Notes under the pieces: model-generated
The model's database searches: none
Told to the model about the DNA's origin: nothing
Seen by the model: the letters and a program-made list of their open reading frames with translations, nothing else
In this document: positions 28,101-40,100 of the stretch, one piece after another
Layout: each line of letters opens with the position of its first letter
Numbering within the stretch: position 1 is the first letter of the stretch
Position numbers and translations under genes: made by a program
Origin: Theocolax elegans
Taxonomy: Eukaryota; Arthropoda; Insecta; Hymenoptera; Cerocephalidae
Reading direction: 5' to 3'
Assembly (NCBI GenBank): GCA_026168455.1
Contig: CM047425.1
Location: 88,911,580 to 88,975,579 of the forward strand
Length of the DNA stretch: 64,000 nt

Positions 28101-31100
28101 AATGCCGAATTTTCTGTCGATCCGTCGGTATTGTTTTAGTAATCTTTTCGATGAAGCATCAATATCTATGCAAATTTTACAAGTTATTTAAGTTACAATA
28201 TTCAAGTACAAATATTGTGAATAATACTAATAATGATGAATGAGCGTTCTGAAAAATGTAAAATGAAAAATAAATATTGGCCAAAATTGTTGTTTAAAAC
28301 AATCTTATTTATAAACCATCTGTCTTAAGTAGTTATTTATGCACCAGAAGAGTAAGATAGACGTTTATTCCCGCGGAAAGAAGTATGCTGCCCAAGCTTT
28401 TCCAAGGACATGGTAATTCTTCCAAGGGAATAACCATCTATTACTCCTGAAATGAACATAAAACTTTTCACCCTGACCATTTGAAAGGCCACTTTATTTG
28501 ACAACAATTCAAATATAAGCTGATAATTTTTTTGAAATTGCAAGTTTTTTTTACTATAATATTTAATTCCTGTTTCTATAATCATCAGGCTAAAATAATA
28601 GTATTCTGCAATAAGTCTATACGAATAAGCAGTGAATAAAGTAAATGTACACGGAAAAATAATTGAGAGAATAAAAGATGGTTTTACTCTATTTGTATAG
28701 AGGTCAATAAAGAGGACTCTTCGAATGATCGGAGTGGAAAGAAATTATTAATTAGATTTTATTGCGTTGACTTGGATCTTATTTGGAAATCTTATAAGTA
28801 AAGAATTATGTGAATTAAAAATAAAAACGTTTTAGTTACTTAATTATCTTTAGATTCTTGCAATAATCTTACATATACTTACTTTAAATTATAAATTGTA
28901 ATTTGTCTTTGCATAATTCAAACAAAATAATTTAAATATGTTTTTACCCATTAACAGACACACGGACATTTCACAGTCGATTGATTTTTCATGTGTAAAA
29001 GTCGTAAAAATAATTAAATACGATAAAAGAAAATATTCTTAAGTAAAAAGTTTTGCACTTTCCAAATCTGAGGTTAAATTTGAAAAAATGTTCACCAAAT
29101 TAAAAAAAAAAATTTAAACATCGACTGTGCAATATTCGTATACTAACAAAGAGACCCTCTTATGTTTGGAAAACAGATCGTGCCCAGCTTGTAGAATATG
29201 TTTTCTAATATAAAAATATGAAGAAACCCAGAGTCGCAGACCCTAACAATCGTATTTTCAAGTTATACGCTATTAAAGCAAAATTTCCAAAAAACAGACT
29301 TTATTTTAAACGCTTGTAACTTCTAAACTATTAAATATTAACATTCAGATCAAAGTTGAATAAAAAACTGAGTTAAAAAAGATGTAATTAAAAATATGGG
29401 ATAAAATCCGTTAGAATGGAGTAAAATTATAGACAAATTAAGAATTGGAAGAAACTAAGTTTAAAAAATTAATAAAATTTGTAGTGTCCAATTTTTGTTA
29501 AAAGTACTTTAAATTTTTAATTCGGCTATAACTTTGCTCCATACTAACGGATTGAGCGTATTTTTTTTAAATTATATCATTTTTATCACAGCTTTTTATT
29601 AAACTTTGATCTGAATGTTAATATTTGATAGTTTAGAAGTTACAAGCGCTTAAAGTGAAGCCTCTTTTTTGTAAATTTTGCTTTACTAGTGGATTTGGGC
29701 GTAGCGCGCCGATGTTTTGTTTTCACTTGCTTTTCGAGTTTTTAATGTTCGAGATCGAGATTCGACATCTTCGATTCGAGCGCTCACTTAATTTTATAAT
29801 AGGATAATAGCTTATAACTTTTGGAAAAATGATTGTTAGGGACTGCGGTTCTGGCTTTTTTCTTATTTTTATATATTAAAAAACATATCCTACAAGTTGG
29901 TTATGATCCGTTTCCCAAACACATGAGGGTCTCCTTGTAAGTATTATTATATTTTAAAATACAACCTTCTATAATATTTAATCATAAATTTTAAATTGTT
30001 ACACATATGATATATATTGGTGCAATTCTTGCTAAATATATTGTTTTGTAATACCGTCACATACCCAATTGTTGATCAATTAAGGTAAATCTGTACGTTC
30101 ATAGAATAATTTTATGTTAAAAAAGCTAATAATTGTATATATTTAGGCGGATACAGAAAGTATAAGTATTAAACTTCCTTTTAGCCATCTCAGAAAAATA
30201 AAGTAGGTGCTATTTTTAAAGTAAGCAACAATCTAAGAAAAAAACGCGGGAAGTACCAATTTCTGATCAACAAATTTTCGGTACATATACCACTTTCTAT
30301 TTAAGTCTACTAAACAATTATTGATTGTTTAACCTTCAAATTGTGCGTAGCAACGTTTAGATTTATGTGAATCTTATTATTTTATTGAAATAATACACTG
30401 ATCAGAAATTGGTTCATGATCAACAATTGGCTATGTGACGGTACATTTAAAATGTCGAATTCAAAATTAAAATTCATGTTTATTATAATCCAAAAATAAT
30501 ATATGTGTCAATGGCTTTGGTAAACCGAAATGCGTGAATCATTATAGACTTGACATGTGGTTATCAATATTGACGTCGTGGATCGCGTCAACGCGTATAT
30601 ACGTATATTTATTATACGAGTGTATATCGAATTAGCCAAGCGGTACTGGAAATTGCCGATCTCGACGCGCTCAATTCGAGAGCCGAGAGAATCGCATAAT
30701 TGGCCGCATTATTGTCGTGACCGTTTTATCTCAGAAAGCGTCCGCATACTATAGTTTAGCGTCTGGGCCTGTTTAGTAAACTATATGAATGATTTAAACG
30801 ATTTCTTTTTAGAGATATCGTTTCTATTAGGACAATTAAGCGGATCTTCTATTAGTCTAGTCATCTTGCCACTCGACTTTTTATAAATATCGAATCCGAT
30901 CGATAAAAGAAAGGGGATGATTTGTAATTTTTGGCAATTTTAATAATTGGCGAGATTGAATTTCACTTAATGATACGAGGAATTTAGTTTGTGTATCATT
31001 AATTGTGTATCTAATCCTTTCCAATCATTTTATTGTACGATTAAAATGACTAAGTCACATTTTGTAATTATGACATACATACTTATATTTAACTTGTAAT

Positions 31101-34100
31101 TGTTTCTATTTATATTAAATTGACGTAGGTAAAAGTGTTTCCTTCATATTTTTAATAATGATTGTAATTTGAAAAAAATACGTGACGTATTGAAATTTAC
31201 AGACCTTATTGTATCCTATAACATCGAGTCGCTATATAGGTAAATATTCTATTGATCACATTTTTTTCACAAATTTTCATTAATTTTCAATTATCGGATT
31301 TAATTGTAAATTTTATATTTTTATGGTAAATAACAACTATAACCTATTCAAGTTCTTATAATCAACCTTCTATAAATTATTGTATTTTAGTAAGATATTT
31401 CATTTATTGATTTGTGTTACAAGTCTATCTTATATATGTACAAAAAACAATTTATCTTTTTCTTCTGAGGTTAAATTTAAAATTAAAATAAAAAAAAAAT
31501 TTAACATCGACTGTGCAATATTCGTATACTAACAAAGAGACCCCTCTTATGTTTGGAAAACAGATCGTGCCCAGCTTGTAGAATATGTTTTCTAATATAA
31601 AATATGAAGAAACCCAGAGTCGCGACCCTAACAATCGTATTTTCAAGTTATACGCTATTAAAGCAAAATTTCCAAAAACAGACTTATTTTAAACGCTTGT
31701 AACTTCTAAACTATTAAATATTAACATTCAGATCAAAGTTGAATAAAAAACTGAGTTTAAAAAAGATGTAATTAAAAATATGGGATAAAATCCGTTAGAA
31801 TGGAGTAAAATTATAGACAAATTACAGAATTGGAAGAAACTAAGTTTAAAAAATTAATAAAATTTGTAGTGTCAATTTTTGTTAAAGTACTTAAATTTTT
31901 AATTCGGCTATAACTTTGCTCCATACTAACGGATTGAGCGTATTTTTTTTAAATTATATCATTTTTATCACAGCTTTTTATTAAACTTTGATCTGAATGT
32001 TAATATTTGATAGTTTAGAAGTTACAAGCGCTTAAAGTGAAGCCTCTTTTTTGTAAATTTTGCTTACTAGTGGATTTGGGCGTAGCGCGCCGATGTTTTG
32101 TTTTCACTTGCTTTTCGAGTTTTTAATGTTCGAGATCGAGATTCGACATCTTCGATTCGAGCGCCTCACTTAATTTTATAATAGGATAATAGCTTATAAC
32201 TTTTGGAAAAATGATTGTTAGGGACTGCGGTTCGGCTTTTTTTCTTATTTTTATATATTAAAAAACATATCCTACAAGTGGTTATGATCCGTTTCCCAAA
32301 CACATGAGGGTCTCCTTGTAAGTATTATTATATTTTAAAATACAACCTTCTATAATATTTAATCATAAATTTTAAATTGTTACACATATGATATATCTTG
32401 GTGCAATTCTTGCTAAATATATTGTTTTGTAATACCGTCACATACCCAATTGTTGATCAATTAAGGTAAATCTGTACGTTCATAGAATAATTTATGTTAA
32501 AAAAGCTAATAATTGTATATATTTAGGCGGATACAGAAAGTATAAGTATTAAACTTCCTTTTAGCCATCTCAGAAAAATAAAGTAGGTGCTATTTTTAAA
32601 GTAAGCAACAATCTAAGAAAAAAACGCGGGAAGTACCAATTTCTGATCAACAAATTTTCGGTACATATACCACTTTCTATTTAAGTCTACTAAACAATTA
32701 TTGATTGTTTAACCTTCAAATTGTGCGTAGCAACGTTTAGATTTATGTGAATCTTATTATTTTATTGAAATAATACACTGATCAGAAATTGTTCATGATC
32801 AACAATTGGCTATGTGACGGTACATTTAAAATGTCGAATTCAAAATTAAAATTCATGTTTATTATAATCCAAAAATAATATATGTGTCAATGGCTTTGGT
32901 AAACCGAAATGCGTGAATCATTATAGACTTGACATGTGGTTATCAATATTGACGTCGTGGATCGCGTCAACGCGTATATACGTATATTTATTATACGAGT
33001 GTATATCGAATTAGCCAAGCGGTACTGGAAATTGCCGATCTCGACGCGCTCAATTCGAGAGCCGAGAGAATCGCATAATTGGCCGCATTATTGTCGTGAC
33101 CGTTTTATCTCAGAAAGCGTCCGCATACTATAGTTTAGCGTCTGGGCCTGTTTAGTAAACTATATGAATGATTTAAGCGATTTCTTTTTAGAGATATCGT
33201 TTCTATTAGGACAATTAAGCGGATCTTCTATTAGTCTAGTCATCTTGCCACTCGACTTTTTATAAATATCGAATCCGATCGATAAAAGAAAGGGGATGAT
33301 TTGTAATTTTTGGCAATTTTAATAATTGGCGAGATTGAATTTCACTTAATGATACGAGGAATTTAGTTTGTGTATCATTAATTGTGTATCTAATCCTTTC
33401 CAATCATTTTATTGTACGATTAAAATGACTAAGTCACATTTTGTAATTATGACATACATACTTATATTTAACTTGTAATTGTTTCTATTTATATTAAATT
33501 GACGTAGGTAAAAGTGTTTCCTTCATATTTTTAATAATTATTGTAATTTGAAAAAAATACTTTGACGTATTGAAATTTAAATACCTTATTGTATCTATAA
33601 AATCGATCGCTATATAAGGTAAATATTCTAATTGATCAACATTTTTTTCACAAATTTTAATTAATTTTCAATTATCGGATTTAATTGTAAATTTTATATA
33701 TTTATGGGTAATATTAAACGAACTATAAACGCGTATTCAAGTTACTTAATGAATCAAATCCCTTCTACGAAATGTATTGTATTTTAGTTAATATATTTCA
33801 TTTTTAGGATTTGTATTACAAGTGATCTTATATAGTAATTGTAACAAAATTCACAATTTTATTATGTTTTCTATCATGAAGTTAAATACATATATAAAAA
33901 TTGATTTAAAAGTAAAATTGTAGGTTAAATATCAAGAATAATAAATAAATGCAATGATTTGTCAGATAAGAAATATTTATTTTGTTATAATACTGTATCA
34001 AATTAGTATGACCAATCAAGTTAATATTGCATTAGCTTCAATAAATGAGGACATCAGAAACAAAATCATGCGTATACGTCATATAAGACACTTAATAATT

Positions 34101-37100
34101 TATTGAAAATTATATAAAAATGACAAAATCATGAACTAATATATACAATATAAATAATATTAATTAACTAATAACAAGGTAAAAATGGTCGTGAGTGAAA
34201 ATTTCATTTAAATTTATTTTGAGTAAAATAAGTATACCAATGTGTGGATGTAATATACTAAATAAAATGAATGAATAATTGCACAACCAAACATTCTCCA
34301 AGAAGTTTTATGTATAGATATGTGTAAATGGAAATAAATAATAGGAAACGTAATTTTTTTCAGAAAAGAAAACGGTGGTCGTGGAGGAGGGTGAGATGGT
34401 ACCGCCGGACGGAGGATGGGGATGGTTCGTTCTCGTAGCTGCTGTGATGGTAAACGTCCTTATCCCGGGTGGCATCAAGTCTTTCGGTGTCATCTACAAG
34501 GCTTTTCTTAGCACCTACAACGCCAAGGCCACTCTAGGATCTTGGATACCCGCATTATGCTACTTCTTGTACAGTTCTTTAGGTTTGTTACTTATTTGTA
34601 TATCTAATCGGACCGGTGCTTATTATAGAAATACGTACTATCAAAATACAAAAATATTTTAAGGTAAAGCTGTTTATAAAAGTTTCAAATTTAAACTTTT
34701 TCATTGTGTATAAATATAACAATTAGATTTTAACTATAATTTCACATTGATTAAGTCAAAATAATGAAAATACTTAACATTTTTTTACTAAACTAGACGT
34801 ATTGTAAAACTTAATTTGGAACTTAGCTTCAAGCAATTATAGCTTCTAATTGCACCGCATTACGATTCTCACGTACAAAACTAGATTGGATAGTTACAGT
34901 ATTCTATATTATTACAAGAAATGAAATATCGAGCAATGAAATAACTATATAGACATTTAACATCAAATATCGGGGATTTATTTATACTCAATAAAAAAAT
35001 AAGCGAATACTCGTATTTAATAAATAAATTTTTTTATATTTTAGGTCCATTATCAAGTATTCTTTCGGTGAAATATTCATACCGAACTGTAACTTTACTC
35101 GGTGGTACATTTGCTGCCGCTGGAATGATGTTAAGTTACTTTGCCACCTCTATAGAATTCTTATACGTTAGGTACGAAACTACAGATATTAACTACATAT
35201 TGCATTTAATCACTCAAGTTATGCTTTACGACTGTTGTTGTACATCTACAAATGACTTAAATAAACTTTTAAAAATTTTAATTTTTTTATTCACTGGCAT
35301 TTGAACGCCACCCATCGTTTATCATCTTAAATCTGAAGTCATACATTTGTAAATTTAAGATATACCTTTTAGGAATTTCACAATTTATGAACAAGATAAA
35401 AGTTGAAATTAATTTACTGCTTAAAGTAATTACGTATGAAATAATTAATATCGTAAAGACTGGTCGTAAGCATAAATCTTTTTTACATAAATTATTTAGT
35501 AACGGTTTAAGTATAATGTGATTAGGATTGTTGCACAATTATTGTTTTATTTCACTCTATAGAATAATGTATAATAAAATGATAACATTTTTATTTAGTG
35601 TACCTTCAATTTTTTTTACTTCTTTATAATTAACGTATGAACTTTAAAATAAAATAAAATTTAAAGCCTCGAAATATTTCTTTTTATTCACTTTACTTTA
35701 TTGTGTTTGAGTTTATCGCATTTTTAGTACGTTACACGAATGTATATGTTTCATTGAAATTTTAAATTTCGAGGAATTTTAAACATGGTTTAATCAATTT
35801 GTAATTAATTTGTTACAAAATAACAAAACTGTAATATTTATTATGTTTTAATAGCTACGGGATTTTCGTGGGCATTGGTGCAGGCTTGGCATTTCCACCG
35901 ACCGTTTACATCGTTACCTCTTACTTTGTTAGACTACGAGGACTCGCAAATGGTTTTTGCATTTCCGGAAGTTCTCTCGGTTCAATTATTCTACCTCCAG
36001 TTTTAACCAAAATGTTGGAATACTATGACGTTAGGTAAATAGACACATATTTTTTATTGATTATTACGTTTTACATCATAAACAATACAAGCCACTATAG
36101 CGTATCATATGTTTTTTCGTATTACATTCAATTATATTATATATAATATATTATATAGTACGCAATTTTTTTGGGCATACATACGAAACAACTAAATTAG
36201 GTATATATTGTAATTATGTGCGTATAGAATAATAATAATTATATTCGTCGCGATCGGAATAAAATTGTATTGAACACAAATCGATTAGTTAGTTTTGCTA
36301 TATCGGTTGATTTAAAACATTTGTTAAAATTGAATTAACTGTAATGTATTATAGTGAATAACGTATTGCACTTGTAGAGGTGAATAATATGAAAAATAAA
36401 TGACATTTGAATTCGTAGCGACACGATCCTGATAATGGGCGCGTTAACCCTAAACGTGTGGGCTTGCGCTCTGTTATACCAGCCAGTAGAACTGCACATG
36501 ATCCCAGCCAAGAACCGACGGGACGCCGAAGAAGCTCTCGAACCCCTCGCAGCAGACGTGGACATCGCCATCACCTCTCCGGAGGAAGATAAATTTGGAA
36601 AAAATCCACTCCTGTCTCCAACTAGCCCAGTGAGCGCGATCGAGCAGCCATCCCAGAACGAGTTGAACGGCGAAGTCAAAGGCGCTTCACCAATTGTCCC
36701 TAAGAGCGCGTCCAGCGTTGCTTTGGAAAACTACTACAAGCCTGTACCTCAAGGTCGAATGCGTAAAATCAGTATGCCAGTGAGTGGACGTGAAATTGCG
36801 GGTCAAATGCATAGTACACCAGCACTCCACGCTGTACCGGAACGAGCTGGCTCGGAAAGTAATCGGTTGGCTAGGAGATCTAGGCCACCGCCGTTGTCAC
36901 CAAGCACATCGTCTTTCAATTACATTAGCACACCGTATCATGGGAGTACTTTGACGGCGTTAAATCCGGAATATGCCTCGACGCTTACGTTGAATGCAAT
37001 TACTTCGACGTTCCGCAAATCACCGGAGAAGCAACCTAAGGAGCAAACTGAGGAACCGAAAGATCCATTTTTCGATTATGGATTGCTTAAAGATCCAATG

Positions 37101-40100
37101 TATCTCGTGATATTGATATCAAACTCAACGAATGCTATTAGTTACACCAATTTCGTCATTGTCTTGACGCTTTATGCGGTTCAACTTGGTTTCACCGATA
37201 ATCAAGCTTCCGTCTTGCTCTCCATTGTTTCGCTTTTTGATCTGACAGGTATGTATTTTTATACACAAATACTTTAATATAAGAATTTATTGAAAAGATG
37301 CTGTTGACATTAAAGAGGCAAAATAATAAATTTGATCAATTGATCTCGTCTTTGTAATCTACCTAATAATATTTATTAACAACTTCGCTTCTCGGAGGAC
37401 AACTAGAGTAAATATAAGTATATTACTGCGATATATAATAATTATAAAAAATTGTGACGAGTTGTGAAAAAGACAAATTGTGTAGATTATTTTAAACATA
37501 AAGTTGATACACACTAAATACGACATCATAATACTAATATTGGCGGTAATCGTATCCCAGTAATAACAACATTGTGTCATTAATACTAGCATTCGAACTA
37601 AGTTACTAAATTTTTGTTTCCTCGGTTAATATTACATTTAATTTTGTTTAATATGCTAAAAAATATATTCCTATTTATTCTAATTTGTTTTATAAAATAA
37701 TTTTTATAAATATAATTATTATATCTTTTATAGTGAATAACGTATTGCACTTGTAGAGGTGAATAATATGAAAAATAAATGACATTTGAATTCGTAGCGA
37801 CACGATCCTGATAATGGGCGCGTTAACCCTAAACGTGTGGGCTTGCGCTCTGTTATACCAGCCAGTAGAACTGCACATGATCCCAGCCAAGAACCGACGG
37901 GACGCCGAAGAAGCTCTCGAACCCCTCGCAGCAGACGTGGACATCGCCATCACCTCTCCGGAGGAAGATAAATTTGGAAAAAATCCACTCCTGTCTCCAA
38001 CTAGCCCAGTGAGCGCGATCGAGCAGCCATCCCAGAACGAGTTGAACGGCGAAGTCAAGGCGCTTCACCAATTGTCCCTAAGAGCGCGTCCAGCGTTGCT
38101 TTGGAAAACTACTACAAGCCTGTACCTCAAGGTCGAATGCGTAAAATCAGTATGCAGTGAGTGGACGTGAAATTGCGGGTCAATGCATAGTACACCAGCA
38201 CTCCACGCTGTACCGGAACGAGCTGGCTCGGAAAGTAATCGGTTGGCTAGGAGATCTAGGCCACCGCCGTTGTCACCAAGCACATCGTCTTTCAATTACA
38301 TTAGCACACCGTATCATGGGAGTACTTTGACGGCGTTAAATCCGGAATATGCCTCGACGCTTACGTTGAATGCAATTACTTCGACGTTCCGCAAATCACC
38401 GGAGAAGCAACCTAAGGAGCAAACTGAGGAACCGAAAGATCCATTTTTCGATTATGGATTGCTTAAAGATCCAATGTATCTCGTGATATTGATATCAAAC
38501 TCAACGAATGCTATTAGTTACACCAATTTCGTCATTGTCTTGACGCTTTATGCGGTTCAACTTGGTTTCACCGATAATCAAGCTTCCGTCTTGCTCTCCA
38601 TTGTTTCGCTTTTTGATCTGACAGGTATGTATTTTATACACAAATACTTTAATATAAGAATTTATTGAAAAGATGCTGTTGACATTAAAGAGGCAAAATA
38701 ATAAATTTGATCAATTGATCTCGTCTTTGTAATCTACCTAATAATATTTATTAACAACTTCGCTTCTCGGAGGACAACTAGAGTAAATATAAGTATATTA
38801 CTGCGATATATAATAATTATAAAAAATTGTGACGAGTTGTGAAAAAGACAAATTGTGTAGATTATTTTAAACATAAAGTTGATACACACTAAATACGACA
38901 TCATAATACTAATATTGGCGGTAATCGTATCCCAGTAATAACAACATTGTGTCATTAATACTAGCATTCGAACTAAGTTACTAAATTTTTGTTTCCTCGG
39001 TTAATATTACATTTAATTTTGTTTAATATGCTAAAAAAATATATTCCTATTTATTCATAATTTGTTTTATAAAATTAATATAAAATCCACAATATCGATT
39101 ATAAAGGGTTAAATCCAGGTTGTAATAAATTAACAACCAATTTTGATTTTAAAAAATTGTACGACGTTTCGTCTGCCAGGTTTTGCAGACCTCTTCAAGT
39201 ACTGGTTTATTGGACACAAAAAAATATAAATAAATATACAAAAAACTTTTTAAATAACAAATCACAAAAAACAAAAAACACTACATATAACAAAAAACAA
39301 TCTTTACCATAAATGTCAAACAGTTAGCAATGAACTTCCATTACTCGTAGATGAGTAGAGTCAAGTGAAATTTCAAAAATTGTTATTGCTATATATAGCG
39401 TGTACAAAAGAATTGACATAATATGTATACGATTCGCAGAAGTACAAGGAAGTGCTCAGTCTAACGATTTTACAAGTTCTAAGAATAATTTTCAACGGTT
39501 ACAAGATGTTGTTATAAATTCTACTCAACATAATAGTATCTTCTTTCTTATTAATGGTATTTTTAGTGCTTTTAATATGAAGCATTTCAGAAATCAAACG
39601 TTTTTTATAGCAGTTTTCAATGTCTAAAATTTTAACATTTTCAAAATCGAATTCATGATTTTTGTTTTTCTTGTGTAAACTCACAACAGACTCAGGATTA
39701 CGTGACTTATTATGTTCAGAAATGCGTTCTCTAAGTGCTCTCTTTGTTTCACCGACATATGATACAGAACAATTTTTACAATTAAATTTATAAACCGCAC
39801 CACATATATCCATTTTTTTTAATTTATCTTTTCCTAATTGTATGATATTACTGAGTTTATTGCTTATAATTGGAACTGTAGATATATTGAATTTTTTTAA
39901 CATGTATGAGCATTTTTTAAAAAAATTTGGATAAAAGGGTAGAGATAAAACCAAAAAAGGAGCTTTTTTATTGTCTTTACAGTTAACAGAAATTTTAATT
40001 TTTCTAAGTCTCTCATTAATAGCTTCGTCATAAAATTTATTTGAATAGTTGTTCAGGTTTAAAATATGTTTTATTAAATTTATATTATCATTATGGAAGT

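Larger units (their letters stand above)
29067..31440. repeat. Tandem duplication A, copy 1 (about 2.4 kb)
   Basis: This segment repeats almost entirely at 31464-33850 in the same orientation. Differences by eye are mostly single-base indels, except over the last 150-200 bases of copy 1, where similarity drops sharply. It contains foldback elements at 29147-29937 and 30054-30441 and a CpG-bearing block at 30560-30780. Probably an assembly duplicate. Confidence 0.85.
31464..33850. repeat. Tandem duplication A, copy 2
   Basis: Second copy of 29067-31440, offset by about 2380-2400 bases. The downstream edge merges with unique intron sequence leading to exon 2, so this is probably the copy that keeps the native right flank. 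Confidence 0.85.
36349..37727. repeat. Tandem duplication B, copy 1 (about 1.38 kb, holds exon 5)
   Basis: Repeats at 37728-39080 with an offset of 1379 bases in exon 5. It includes the intact exon 5 and about 480 bases of intron 5. The last 40-50 bases are noisier than the matching sequence, which in copy 2 is interrupted by the Penelope-like element. Copy 1 therefore holds an apparent empty site. Confidence 0.88.

Noticed and set aside
30557..30754. 65-codon frame repeated at 32936
   Set aside because: Starts with GTG only, no family resemblance, and the exact repeat is explained by the segmental duplication. Kept as a possible regulatory block.
37798..38624. Mutually exclusive or tandemly spliced second exon 5
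   Set aside because: The copy contains three frameshifting deletions and a stop. A real alternative exon would show substitutions and an open frame. It also ends next to the inserted retroelement in a duplicated block.
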